NCBI GenBank assembly: GCA_035624785.1
Contig: DASPQV010000023.1
Location: 1 to 64,000 of the forward strand
Origin: JAJZNI01 sp035624785
GTDB taxonomy: Bacteria > Chloroflexota > Dormibacteria > Aeolococcales > Aeolococcaceae
Length of the DNA stretch: 64,000 nucleotides
Reading direction: 5' to 3'
Below the pieces are notes generated by a model, which searched no databases, was not told the origin of the DNA, and worked only from the letters and a program-made list of their open reading frames with translations. Of the stretch, positions 31,955-41,605 are shown in pieces; positions within the stretch are counted from its first letter, which is position 1, and the number at the start of each line of letters is the position of its first letter. The position numbers were made by a program, and so were the translations under genes.

Positions 31955-33267
31955 CCGGGCTCGCCGTCCTGCTCGCCCTGGGGCTGGTGCTCGCCGCCTT
32001 CGCGGCCGCCGCGGAGACCGCCTTGACCTCGGTGTCCCGGCTCCGCATGCGCAGCCTCGCTGACGAGGGGAACCGCCGCGCCGTGCGGGTAGTCCGGCTG
32101 CACAACGATCCCAACGGTTACCTGTCCACGATCCTTCTGGTCAACACGGTGGCGGTGATCGTCGCCTCGACCGCGACCGCGCTGATGGTCGCCTCGGCCG
32201 GCAACGTCCCCGAGGTCATCTTCACCGTCGCCCTCTCGATCTTCGTGCTGGTCTTCTGCGAGATCGCCCCCAAGTCCCTGGCGCTGCGCTTCAACGAGCG
32301 GTTCGCGCTGCGGCTTGCGGCGCCGGTCCGGGTGCTGACCGTGGTGCTCCGGCCCCTCGTGGTCGCTCTCACCGTGGTCGCTCGGCTGCTGCTCCGAGTG
32401 GCAACCCGCGGCCGGCCCCCGGGACCGTTCGTCACCGAGGAGGAGCTCAAGCTCATCCTGGCCATGGGCGAGCGCGAGGGGGTGGTCGAGCAGGAGGAGC
32501 GCCAGATGATCGACGGCATCCTCGAGATGACCGACAAGCCCGTCCACGAGATCATGGTGCCGCGGGTCGATGTGATCGGCATCGAGGCGAGCCACTCCGT
32601 GGCCGAGCTGATCAGCCTCATCATCGAGCACGGCCATTCCCGGATCCCGGTGTACGAGGGCAACATCGACAACATCGTGGGGGTCGTCTACGCCAAGGAC
32701 CTGCTCCGCCAGGGGATACGCAGCGGTGACAACCGCCCGCTTCCCCAGATCGCCCGCGAGCCCTACTTCACCCCCGAGAGCAAGCACGTCGGCGAGCTGC
32801 TCCGGGAGATGCAGCAGCGCAAGATCCACATGGCCATCGTCGTCGAGGAGCACGGGGGGACGGCGGGCATCGTCACCTTCGAGGACCTGATCGAGGAGAT
32901 CGTCGGCCCGATCCGCGACGAGTACGACATCTCCGAGAAGGAGGAGTTCCAGTTCCTGAGCGACCGCGAGGTGCTGATGAGCGCGCGCTTCCCGGTCGAT
33001 GACGCGGCCGATCTCCTCCACCTCCACGTCGGCGACACCGAGGCCGACACCATCGGCGGCCTGGTCTACGAGCGGCTGGGCGAGATCCCCAAGCCCGGTG
33101 CCGCCCTGTCCCTGGGCAGCGCCACCCTCACCGTGGAGTCGGTGCGCCGCCACAGCATCCAGACGGTCAGGATCGTCAGCCCGGAGCCGTTCCTGCTCGA
33201 GACCAACGGGCAGCGCGGCAACCAGGCGGGTGAGGCGCCGCGGTCGGCGCCAGCTCCGGCTGAGTGA
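31951..33267 (+). CDS. CorC/HlyC-type CNNM-CBS membrane protein
   Basis: A 438-residue protein with the full domain order of the CorB/CorC (CNNM) group: an N-terminal domain with about four hydrophobic helices (CNNM/DUF21, residues 1-145), a pair of CBS domains (VHEIMVPRVDVIGIEA ... GHSRIPVYEGNIDNIVGVVYAKDLL ... MAIVVEEHGGTAGIVTFEDLIEEIVGPIRDEYD), and a C-terminal CorC_HlyC FAD-like domain ending near residue 418. These proteins are linked to Mg2+ (or Co2+) export and sensing, with ATP bound by the CBS pair. Despite the label hemolysin in databases, a toxin role is not supported. It belongs to the glmU-prs operon by overlap. Confidence 0.93.
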   Translation: MTGLAVLLALGLVLAAFAAAAETALTSVSRLRMRSLADEGNRRAVRVVRLHNDPNGYLSTILLVNTVAVIVASTATALMVASAGNVPEVIFTVALSIFVLVFCEIAPKSLALRFNERFALRLAAPVRVLTVVLRPLVVALTVVARLLLRVATRGRPPGPFVTEEELKLILAMGEREGVVEQEERQMIDGILEMTDKPVHEIMVPRVDVIGIEASHSVAELISLIIEHGHSRIPVYEGNIDNIVGVVYAKDLLRQGIRSGDNRPLPQIAREPYFTPESKHVGELLREMQQRKIHMAIVVEEHGGTAGIVTFEDLIEEIVGPIRDEYDISEKEEFQFLSDREVLMSARFPVDDAADLLHLHVGDTEADTIGGLVYERLGEIPKPGAALSLGSATLTVESVRRHSIQTVRIVSPEPFLLETNGQRGNQAGEAPRSAPAPAE

Positions 33268-33289
33268 GCGGGGCACCAGGAGGGAGGTG

Positions 33290-33727
33290 ATGAATCCAGG
33301 ACAGGATCACGTCGCCACGGTGACCCTCGCCATCCATGCGCCTGTGGCAAAGGTCTGGGCAGCTCTGACCGATCCCATGCTGATCCAGCGGTACTTCCAC
33401 GACACCGGCGTGACCACCAGCTGGGAGGTGGGGAGCACGATCACCTGGGAGGGAACCTGGAAGGGGCAGCCCTACCAGGACAGGGGCACAGTTCTTGCCT
33501 TCGAGCCCCCATGGCGCCTCAGCACCACCCACTGGAGCCCCTTGGGTGGCACCGAGGACCGGCCCGAGAACTATCACACCGTGACCTACGAGCTCTCGGA
33601 AGCGGGCGGGGTGACCACGCTGACCCTGCGGCAGACCAACAATCCCAGCCAGGAAGCGGCCGAAGCCATGGCTCAGAACGGCTGGCTGCCGATCCTCGAG
33701 GGATTGCGGACGCTGGTGGAGGGCTAG
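33290..33727 (+). CDS. SRPBCC/AHSA1-type ligand-binding domain protein
   Basis: A 145-residue START-like (Bet v1 fold) protein. The family pattern is clear: VTLAIHAPVAKVWAALTDPMLIQRYFHDTG, then WEGTWKGQPYQDRGTVLAFEPPWRLSTTHWS and a C-terminal helix ending WLPILEGLRTLVEG. These bind hydrophobic ligands or assist chaperones; the actual role here is unknown. AGGAGGG upstream fixes the start at ATG 33290 (a GTG lies one codon before). It follows the CorC-like gene by 22 nt and could be part of the same message. Confidence 0.9.
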   Translation: MNPGQDHVATVTLAIHAPVAKVWAALTDPMLIQRYFHDTGVTTSWEVGSTITWEGTWKGQPYQDRGTVLAFEPPWRLSTTHWSPLGGTEDRPENYHTVTYELSEAGGVTTLTLRQTNNPSQEAAEAMAQNGWLPILEGLRTLVEG

Positions 33728-33748
33728 GGGCTTCGCGCCCCGCCCGAG

Positions 33749-34507
33749 ATGCCGGGCAGCTTCACGGACGTTGGGATCGTGCTCCGGCGGGTCGACTACG
33801 GCGAAGCGGACCGCGTCCTCACCGTGCTAACTCGGGAGCACGGCAAGGTGGGGGTGATCGCCCGGGGCGTGCGCCGCACGGGCAGCCGGCTGGCGGCACG
33901 CACCGACCTCTTCGAGTGCAGCCGGATGCAGCTGGTCATTGGGCGCGGCGAGCTGCTGGTCCTGGCCCAGGCCCAGCGCGCCCCAGGGCCGGCGCCGCGC
34001 CTGGTGCAGGAGCCCCGCCGGGCGGCCTGCGCCGCGGTGGTCGCCGAGCTGACCGACCGTGTGCTCGAGGAGCGCCAGCGCGATGAGGAGATCTTCGACC
34101 TGGTCGAGGACGCCCTCGAATCGGTTGCGGATCCCGCTCGCGATGCGCGTGCCGCCCTGGTGCGCTTCGCCCGGCAGATGATCGGCCGTCTCGGCTATGC
34201 GCCCCAGCTGCACCGCTGTGCCGCCTGTGGCGGACCGCTGCCGGAGCTGCCCGCCGCCTTCAGCGCGGCGGCCGGCGGCCTCCTCTGTCCCGGCTGCAGG
34301 CCGGCTGATCCCCGAGCCGTCGACTGCCCGGTGCGGGTGATCAAGGTGCTCCGGGTCGCCGCCGAGGGTGACGATGCCACCTGGGAGCGCCTCCGGCTCG
34401 ACCCCGCGACCCTCTCCATCCTCGAGACGATCGTCGAACGCGAGCTGGAGCAGCACCTCGACCGGCGGCTGCGCTCTTGGGAGGTCCTCCGGGCCCTCGG
34501 AGGATGA
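33749..34507 (+). CDS. recO: DNA repair protein RecO
   Basis: Mediates RecA loading on SSB-coated single-stranded DNA in the RecFOR pathway. The 252-residue protein has the N-terminal OB fold (TDVGIVLRRVDYGEADRVLTVLTREHGKVGVIARGVR), a helical middle, and the zinc site C-A-A-C-G ... C-P-G-C. Its length is typical. It lies 21 nt after the SRPBCC gene and is followed not by a normal intergenic space but by a five-unit tandem hairpin repeat leading to the glycyl-tRNA synthetase gene. Confidence 0.95.
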   Translation: MPGSFTDVGIVLRRVDYGEADRVLTVLTREHGKVGVIARGVRRTGSRLAARTDLFECSRMQLVIGRGELLVLAQAQRAPGPAPRLVQEPRRAACAAVVAELTDRVLEERQRDEEIFDLVEDALESVADPARDARAALVRFARQMIGRLGYAPQLHRCAACGGPLPELPAAFSAAAGGLLCPGCRPADPRAVDCPVRVIKVLRVAAEGDDATWERLRLDPATLSILETIVERELEQHLDRRLRSWEVLRALGG

Positions 34508-34515
34508 GCCCGCCC

Positions 34516-34765
34516 TGCCGCGGGGTTGGCGGGGAGCTCGCCCCCGCGCGCAGATCGGTCCGCACCGGCGTGGGGGGTTGGCGGGGAGCTTGCCCCCGCG
34601 CGCAGATCGGTCCGCGCTGGCGTGGGGGGTTGGCGGGGGGCTTGCCCCCGCGCGCAGATCGGTCCGCGCTGGCGTGGGGGGTTGGCGGGGGGCTCGCCCC
34701 CCGCCTGTACAGCGGTCCGCACTGGCGTGGGGGGTTGGCGGGGGGCTCGCCCCCCGCCTGTACAC
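34516..34765. repeat. Five tandem ~52-bp repeats, each with a GC hairpin
   Basis: The landmark GGTTGGCGGGG recurs at 34524, 34576, 34628, 34680 and 34733, i.e. steps of 52, 52, 52 and 53. Units 1-3 continue with CGCGCAGATCGGTCCGC; units 4 and 5 with CGCCTGTACA. Each unit contains a near-perfect hairpin of the form GCGGGG(G)GC/TCGCCCCCCGC. Because 52 is not a multiple of 3, the array has no consistent coding frame, although the frames stay open through it. There are no unique spacers, so it is not CRISPR. It fills the whole recO-glyQS gap and could be a transcript-processing, attenuation or nucleoid-binding element, or a neutral slippage array. Confidence 0.92.
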
Positions 34766-34806
34766 TTGTGCCCTTCGTGTCCGCAATCTCTCAGGAATCC
34801 GACGCG

Positions 34807-36212
<1,406 letters not shown>

Positions 36213-36216
<4 letters not shown>

Positions 36217-36944
36217 GCGCCGGCCCGGGCCCTGGGGACGCCGCGCCCCAGCAGGGCACCGCCGCGGAGGCGCAGGCAACTGGCGCTGGGCCGGCAACGG
36301 ACGGTGTCAGCGTGGTGAGCCAGACTCGCTCCGCCTTCCTCGCCGCCGCCGCGACGGCTCGCCGGGTGGTCGCTCTCTTCCAGGTCGGGGGGCGCTGGAA
36401 GGAGCCGAGCGCGCTTGCGGAGATGTCCGTGGGTGCGCTGGCCGCCCACCTGGTCCGAGCTGTGACCAACGTGGATCGATACATCCAGGACGAGCCGCCG
36501 GATCCCGCCGAGCCGCCGGTGAGCGCCGCCGAGTACTTCCTCCCGGTCGACGCGGATCGCTCTTCTCGGATCAATGTCGGCGTCCGTGCGACGTCGGCTG
36601 AGGAGGCGCTGGTTGGCCAGCGGGCTCTGCTCGGCCGCATGGACCGCGCCATGGAGCGCCTCGGCACCCGGCTGCCCGCCGAGCCCGGCGGCCGGACGGT
36701 CAGGGTCAGGGACGGAGAGGTCCTGCTCCTGGATGACTACCTGAGGACCCGGCTCATCGAGCTCACCATCCACAGCGACGACCTCTGCGTCAGCGTCGGC
36801 GTCCAGACCCCAACCCTCCCCGGCCTCGACATCGCGGTGGCGACGCTGATCGAGGTCGCCACCCTGCGCCACGGGGAGCTCGCGGTCCTGCGCGCCCTCA
36901 CCCGCCGGGAGCGCGATCCGCAGGATGCCCTGCGGGTCCTCTGA
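36213..36944 (+). CDS. Maleylpyruvate isomerase-like (MDMPI/DinB fold) protein
   Basis: A 243-residue protein with the N-terminal metal-binding four-helix domain of mycothiol-dependent maleylpyruvate isomerases: the MSVGALAAHLVRAVTNVDRYI segment contains the first His, and the RLIELTIHSDDLCVSVG segment contains the second His-Asp pair. The first 30 residues are low-complexity. GTG at 36213 overlaps the glyQS stop (GTGA), which suggests coupled translation with the tRNA synthetase, an odd pairing functionally. The thiol cofactor and substrate are unknown. Confidence 0.8.
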
Positions 36945-36986
36945 GCTGCGCTGAGGAGGCGATTCGGCACCGCCGCAGCGGCGATC

Positions 36987-37712
36987 TCAGGCGATCGGCT
37001 GGGATCCGGGCCGGCCGCCCCCGGCGCCGGCGTCCGGCCTTCGGAGCAGGTGGAACCAGCAGGATCCGTCGACCTCGACGGACGCCACCTCGGCATCGAG
37101 GCCGGCCACAAGCGGGGCGAACTCCTCCGGTCGGACCGCCCCCAGCACCAGGCCGTCGCTGCACACGATGACCCCGCCGCCGCTGCGGCGGCGGTCGATG
37201 GAGCCGATCAGCCCCGCCGCGGCCTGCGCCTCGAACCAGGCCAGGCGGTCGTCCCAGAACTTGTCCGAATAGCTGGAGAAGATGGCGAGGCCGCCCGGTC
37301 TGAGCACGCGCCAGGCCTCGTGCACCAGCGCCCTCCGGTCCACGCCGAATGCGGCGATGCCGTTCTGGACGCAGACCACCACGTCGAAGGTGGCGTCGAC
37401 GAATGCCAGCCGGGCGGCGTCCATGCACGCCAGCAGCAGGTTGGGGAGACTGCGGAGCCGCGCGGCCGCCAAGGCGAGGCTTTCCGGCGAGGTGTCGATC
37501 CCGACAACCAGCCGGGCGGCGCCGGCCAGGTCGGCGAGGGTCCGGCCGTAGCCGCAACCGAGGTCCAGCACGACGTCGCCAGGATGTACGTGGGCGACGA
37601 CGAAATCCATCTCGGCACGGAGGTAGCGCTGGACCCGGGCGGAGCCCACCTGGTAGCAGCGCTCCAGGGCTTCGCCGGCGAGCTTCTCGCGATAGTAGGA
37701 GCCGCGCTCCAT
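36987..37712 (-). CDS. Class I SAM-dependent methyltransferase
   Basis: A 241-residue methyltransferase: YYREKLAGEALERCYQVGS, then motif I VLDLGCGYGRTLADLAG, VGIDTSPESLALA (ribose-binding acidic residue), FDVVVCVQNGIAAFG (motif IV region) and EAWRVLRPGGLAIFSSYS. The C-terminal half is beta-rich and could form the substrate lid. ATG 37712 is preferred; a TTG at 37793 would add 27 low-complexity residues. The target (small molecule or lipid) is unknown. It is convergent with the isomerase-like gene and downstream of the secreted repeat protein, but a terminator lies between the two. Confidence 0.88.
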   Translation of the reverse strand: MERGSYYREKLAGEALERCYQVGSARVQRYLRAEMDFVVAHVHPGDVVLDLGCGYGRTLADLAGAARLVVGIDTSPESLALAAARLRSLPNLLLACMDAARLAFVDATFDVVVCVQNGIAAFGVDRRALVHEAWRVLRPGGLAIFSSYSDKFWDDRLAWFEAQAAAGLIGSIDRRRSGGGVIVCSDGLVLGAVRPEEFAPLVAGLDAEVASVEVDGSCWFHLLRRPDAGAGGGRPGSQPIA

Positions 37713-37802
37713 CGACGCCGAGGCGTGCTCTGACTGGGGCGTCGGAGCCGGCGAGGCGGGCACGGGGGCAAGTATCCGCGTCCTCTCCCTCAAGTGCAGG
37801 AA

Positions 37803-37832
37803 AGGTGGCCGGTCAGCGGCGACCGGCCACCT
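37803..37832 (-). terminator. Strong hairpin terminator downstream of the secreted repeat protein
   Basis: AGGTGGCCGGTC and GACCGGCCACCT form a perfect 12-bp stem with a 6-nt loop (AGCGGC), 24 nt after the minus-strand gene ending at 37857. On the minus strand it is followed by TTTCCT, a weak T-run. It probably ends that transcript before the methyltransferase gene. Confidence 0.7.
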
Positions 37833-37856
37833 CCTTGGGGAGCGGGGGGAGGCCGA

Positions 37857-38864
37857 TCAGGTTCCCGACGGCGTGGGTGAGGCCGACGGGGACGCCGCGG
37901 GGTGGCGGCCCCAGGGACCGCCGGGGAACGACCCGCCCGGCCCGGCGAAGGGACCGAACGGCCAGCCCGGAAAGTCGTCGTTCACCCACTGGCTGACCCG
38001 CTGGGGTACCTCCGAGGTCAGCTGGCTCGCTTGAGACGAGCTGATCTTGCCGCTCTGCTCCAGGCTGCTGATCTGGCTGTCGACGGCCGTGGTCACGGCG
38101 CTGATCACCGTGCTCGCCTGCACCCCCTTGGACTGCGCCACGCTGGCCACGCTCTGCCCGCCGGCCAGGTCGGAGAGCAGCTCCGAGGGGGTGATGCCGA
38201 TGGCCTTGGCCGCCGCCTGCACCGCTGCCTGCTCGCCGTCCAGGGGAAGGCCCGCGGTGGGTCCGCGGAAGCCGCCCGCCTGGTTGACGAAGGCGGTGAT
38301 CATCGAGGTGAGGTTGGCCTCCAGCTGGCTCGCCTGGCTCGAGGTGATCTTGCCGCTGGAGACCAGCTTGTTGATCGCGGTGGTCTCGTCACCGACCAGC
38401 GCGCTGATCACGTCCTGAGCCGTCTTGCCGTTGCTGGTCGCCACCTGGGCGATGCTCTGACCGTTCTGGAGGTCCGCCTGCAGGGTCTGCTCGCTGATCC
38501 CGATCGCACTCGCCGCATCCTGGAGCAGGTTGACCCCGGCCAGCCCCGGAAGCCCCCGGAAGCCTCCGTGGAACCGCGGGCCGGGGCTGGGGGAGGGTGT
38601 CGGGGTCGCCGCCCCGGCTCCATTCACGCTCGAAGCCGTGGGCGTCGTGGTGGCGGTGGCCGCCCTGGTGATCAGGAATCCGCCCACGGCGCTGCCCGCC
38701 ACGAGGCCGATCAGGACCGCGAGGGTCCTCAGCCGGTGAACGCCGAAAGGCCGGCCCCGAGACGGGGCCGGCGGTGGGGGAGGCGGTGGACAGTACGCAG
38801 CCGGCGGCGGGACGGCGGCGGGATCGTCCTGGCCGCCACGGGAGGGACGAAGCTCCTCGCTCAT
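37857..38864 (-). CDS. Membrane-anchored or secreted protein with two ~75-residue repeats
   Basis: A 335-residue protein: a Pro-rich cytosolic N-terminus (about 1-45), one hydrophobic anchor (LRTLAVLIGLVAGSAVGGFLI), a Thr/Ser/Pro linker, then two related helical modules. Each has the order A-x-A-I-G-I-x-x-x-x-L, then GQSxAxVAxSxGxxAxxVISAxxxxxxxxI, and xSGKIxSSQASQL. A Gly/Pro-rich tail ends the protein. This module is common in exported proteins of actinobacteria and relatives, without a known role. AAGGAG 8 nt before ATG 38864 sets the start. Cell-envelope location is inferred from the anchor. Confidence 0.85.
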   Translation of the reverse strand: MSEELRPSRGGQDDPAAVPPPAAYCPPPPPPPAPSRGRPFGVHRLRTLAVLIGLVAGSAVGGFLITRAATATTTPTASSVNGAGAATPTPSPSPGPRFHGGFRGLPGLAGVNLLQDAASAIGISEQTLQADLQNGQSIAQVATSNGKTAQDVISALVGDETTAINKLVSSGKITSSQASQLEANLTSMITAFVNQAGGFRGPTAGLPLDGEQAAVQAAAKAIGITPSELLSDLAGGQSVASVAQSKGVQASTVISAVTTAVDSQISSLEQSGKISSSQASQLTSEVPQRVSQWVNDDFPGWPFGPFAGPGGSFPGGPWGRHPAASPSASPTPSGT

Positions 38865-39016
38865 CTTCGGTGCTCCTTGTCGGTGCCAGCCTACCCCTCG
38901 GGCCTTTCGACTCCATGACAACTCGGTGAGGAAGGGCGATTCCCGAGGTGCTCACCGGCAAGACCGCCGGGGCCATCAGCGCCTCCGCGCTCACGGACCC
39001 CTGTCAGACTGCCTCC

Positions 39017-39799
39017 ATGGACCAGCGCCAGCGCGTGGTCGCCTGGCTCGCCGAGGCCAGGCGGATCCTGGTCTTCACCGGGGCGGGGATCTCCACGGAG
39101 TCCGGGATCCCCGATTTTCGAGGTCCCCAGGGAGTGTGGCGCAGCCGCGACCCGGCGCGGTGGACGATCGACCGCTATCTCGCCGACCCGGAGGTCCGCC
39201 GCGAACGCTGGCTGGATCGGCTGGCCTCCCCGGTGGAGGCTGCCCGGCCCAACGCCGCCCACCTGGCCGTGGCCGCCCTGGAGCGAACCGGCCGGGCCCC
39301 TGTCGTGGTGACCCAGAACATCGACGGGCTCCACCAGTTGGCGGGATCCACCGACGTCATCGAGCTGCACGGGACCACCCGCGCCGCCGTCTGCCTGGAC
39401 TGCCGCCGGAGGTCCTCCATCGAGGTGGTGCTGGACCGCGTCCGGGAGGGTGACACGGACCCGCGCTGCGAGACCTGCGGAGGCCTGCTCAAGACCGCCA
39501 CGGTGAGCTTCGGCGAGGCCCTGGACGAGGCTGACCTGGAGCGGGCGATGAGGGAGGCGGACCGCTGCGACGTCTGCCTCGCGGTCGGCTCGACCCTCTC
39601 GGTCTGGCCCGCCGCGGGGGTGCCGGTGCGGGCGGTGGAGACCGGCGCTCGCCTGGTCATCGTCAACCAGGGCGAGACCGACCTGGACGCTGTTGCCGAT
39701 GCCATCCTGGAGGGCGCTGCCGGGGAGGTGCTGCCGGCCTTGATCCGGGGGGCCTTCCCCGGGGTCGTGGATCGCGGCAGCCCGTCGCCGGTCCTCTGA
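39017..39799 (+). CDS. Sirtuin-type NAD-dependent protein deacylase
   Basis: Removes acyl groups from lysine side chains using NAD+. The 260-residue protein has GAGIS (22-26) and IPDFRGPQGVW for NAD binding, TQNIDGLH (99-106), catalytic H118 in ELHG, a zinc ribbon with C126/C129 and C151/C154, and a final GSTLSVWPA segment. ATG 39017 gives the standard start; a GTG at 38948 is an in-frame alternative. Class III versus class II membership was not resolved, so deacetylase versus desuccinylase activity is open. It is not obviously part of an operon; the ABC gene starts 86 nt later. Confidence 0.94.
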   Translation: MDQRQRVVAWLAEARRILVFTGAGISTESGIPDFRGPQGVWRSRDPARWTIDRYLADPEVRRERWLDRLASPVEAARPNAAHLAVAALERTGRAPVVVTQNIDGLHQLAGSTDVIELHGTTRAAVCLDCRRRSSIEVVLDRVREGDTDPRCETCGGLLKTATVSFGEALDEADLERAMREADRCDVCLAVGSTLSVWPAAGVPVRAVETGARLVIVNQGETDLDAVADAILEGAAGEVLPALIRGAFPGVVDRGSPSPVL

Positions 39800-39884
39800 G
39801 CCCGGGCCCGAGGCTGGCGCGGGCGACAGCCGCCCAGACCGGGCGGCTACACTCCGCCGGACCGTCTCCAGGAGTGCAGCCTCC

Positions 39885-40775
39885 ATGCCCGCCATCGTGG
39901 TCGAGGACCTTCGCAAGTCCTATGGCCCGGTTCGGGCCGTCCAGGGCGTGAGCTTCACCGTGGAGACCGGCGAGGTGTTCGGCCTGCTGGGTCCCAACGG
40001 CGCGGGCAAGACCACCATCGTCGAGATCCTCGAGGGGTATCGGCGGCGTGACGGGGGACGGGTCGAGGTGCTCGGCGAGGACCCGGCCAGGGGAGCCAGA
40101 GGCTTCAAGCGACGCGCTGGCATGGTGCTCCAGGAATGCGCTGTCGAACCTTACTTGAGCGTGCGCGAGGTCGTCGAGCTCCATCGCGGCTACTACCCGA
40201 GCCCGCTGCCCGGCGACGAGGTGATCGACCTGGTCGGGCTCAGCGAGAGCGCTGACGTTCGTGTCATGCGGCTCTCCGGTGGCCAGCAGCGCCGCCTCGA
40301 CCTGGCCCTGGCCCTGGTCGGGGACCCCGAGCTGCTCTTCCTGGACGAGCCCACCACCGGCTTCGACCCGTCGGCTCGCCGCAATGCCTGGGAGATCGTG
40401 CGCAGCATGCGGCGGCTGGGCAAGACCATCCTGCTCACCACCCATTACATGGACGAGGCGCAGAACCTCACCGACCGGATTTGTGTGGTCAGCCATGGTC
40501 AGGTGGTCCGGATCGGCACCGCGGTGAGCCTGCGGGCGGAACGGGCGGCCACCAGCATCCGGTTCGTCAAGCCCGCCGGCCTCACCGTTCCCGAGGTCGG
40601 TGACCTGATGCCGTCCGGCGAGGATGGCTTGGTCGCGGTGGTCACGGACACGCCGACCCGGACCCTTCACGAGCTGACCGCGTGGGCCATGGCCCACGGC
40701 GTGGAGCTGGAGCGGCTCGAGGTCACCCAGCCGTCTCTCGAGGACGTCTACCTGGAGCTCACCGGCGGTGAGTGA
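39885..40775 (+). CDS. ABC transporter ATP-binding protein
   Basis: ATPase of an ABC-2 exporter. The 296-residue protein has Walker A GPNGAGKTT (36-44), signature LSGGQQRR, Walker B LLFLDEPTTGFDP and the H-loop TTHYMDEA. The C-terminal 80 residues form the usual accessory domain of drug-export ATPases (DrrA-like). GGAG about 14 nt upstream is a weak ribosome-binding site; TACACT at 39848-39853 may be a -10. It overlaps the permease gene by 8 nt. The cargo is unknown; DrrA-type systems export lipids or hydrophobic drugs. Confidence 0.93.
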   Translation: MPAIVVEDLRKSYGPVRAVQGVSFTVETGEVFGLLGPNGAGKTTIVEILEGYRRRDGGRVEVLGEDPARGARGFKRRAGMVLQECAVEPYLSVREVVELHRGYYPSPLPGDEVIDLVGLSESADVRVMRLSGGQQRRLDLALALVGDPELLFLDEPTTGFDPSARRNAWEIVRSMRRLGKTILLTTHYMDEAQNLTDRICVVSHGQVVRIGTAVSLRAERAATSIRFVKPAGLTVPEVGDLMPSGEDGLVAVVTDTPTRTLHELTAWAMAHGVELERLEVTQPSLEDVYLELTGGE

Positions 40776-41571
40776 GCTGAGCGTGAGCCTCGGCCAGGTG
40801 CGGGCCGAGCAGAAGAGCTTCTGGCGCAACCCCACTGCCGCCTTCTTCGGCTTCGCCTTCCCGCTCATGTTCCTGCTCATCTTCGGGACCATCTTCAAGG
40901 GGCAGACGGTGTGCGTCGACGGGTACTACAACAACCGCGGCCAGTGCGTCGGCGGCGGCGTGCAGGTGCCCTACAACACGTTCTTCGTCCCCACCATGGC
41001 CGCCTGGGGCGTGCTCACCACCTGCTACGTGAACCTGGCCATGAGCGTCACCAACCGCCGCGATGCCGGCTTGCTCAAGCGTCTGCGGGGCACGCCGTTG
41101 CCGCCCGCGGCCTACGTGGTCGGGGTGGTCGGCTCGGCCCTGATCACCGCCCTCATCACGGTGGCGCTGACCGAGCTGGTCGGTCATTACCTCTACAGCG
41201 CACCATGGCCGGCCCACTGGCTGCAGTCGCTGGTGATCGTCCTTCTCGGCGGCGCCGTCTTCTGCGCCCTGGCGATGGCCGTCACCGTGCTCATCCCCAA
41301 TGCCGATGCCGCGATCGCGGTGGTCAACATCAGCTACCTGCCCCTGCTCTTCATCTCCGGATTCTTCTTCAGCTTCAATGACACGGTGCTCAACGACATC
41401 GCCAAGGTCTTTCCGATCTACTGGTTCAAGGAGGCGATGCTCACCGCCTTCGGCGCCCGGCTGTCGGTGAGCGGCTGGGACGGCGGCGACCTCCTGGTGC
41501 TGCTGGCCTGGGGCGTGGTCGGGCTCGCCATCGCTCTCCGCTTCTTCCGCTGGATGCCGCGCCGGGCCTGA
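40768..41571 (+). CDS. ABC-2 type permease (DrrB-like)
   Basis: A 267-residue membrane protein, partner of the preceding ATPase. It shows an N-terminal cytosolic helix (VSLGQVRAEQKSFWRNPTAAFF), then a transmembrane helix, an extracytoplasmic loop with two Cys (TVCVDGYYNNRGQCVGG, possible disulfide), and five further helices. The region SVTNRRDAGLLKRLRGTPL is the conserved ABC-2 coupling segment. Coupled to the ATPase by an 8-nt overlap. The loop disulfide is an inference. Confidence 0.9.
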   Translation: MSELSVSLGQVRAEQKSFWRNPTAAFFGFAFPLMFLLIFGTIFKGQTVCVDGYYNNRGQCVGGGVQVPYNTFFVPTMAAWGVLTTCYVNLAMSVTNRRDAGLLKRLRGTPLPPAAYVVGVVGSALITALITVALTELVGHYLYSAPWPAHWLQSLVIVLLGGAVFCALAMAVTVLIPNADAAIAVVNISYLPLLFISGFFFSFNDTVLNDIAKVFPIYWFKEAMLTAFGARLSVSGWDGGDLLVLLAWGVVGLAIALRFFRWMPRRA

Positions 41572-41589
41572 ACGTTTTCGGGAGAGCGG

Positions 41590-41595
41590 GATAAT
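41590..41595 (+). promoter_or_regulatory. Candidate -10 element (GATAAT) for a leaderless start
   Basis: GATAAT is followed by 10 nt and then ATG 41606. The GGG just before the ATG is too close to act as a good Shine-Dalgarno, so a leaderless start is plausible. Confidence 0.4.
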
Positions 41596-41605
41596 CCCGG
41601 CTGGG

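Noticed and set aside
34516..34765. CRISPR array
   Set aside because: Units are contiguous and nearly identical over their full length, with no unique spacers and no cas genes.
34477..34806. N-terminal extension of glycyl-tRNA synthetase through the repeat array
   Set aside because: The repeats keep frames open by composition; the translated repeats match nothing and homologues start near 34807.
34766..34806. T-box riboswitch before glyQS
   Set aside because: No T-box consensus or specifier loop, and the available leader is only a short stretch after the repeats.
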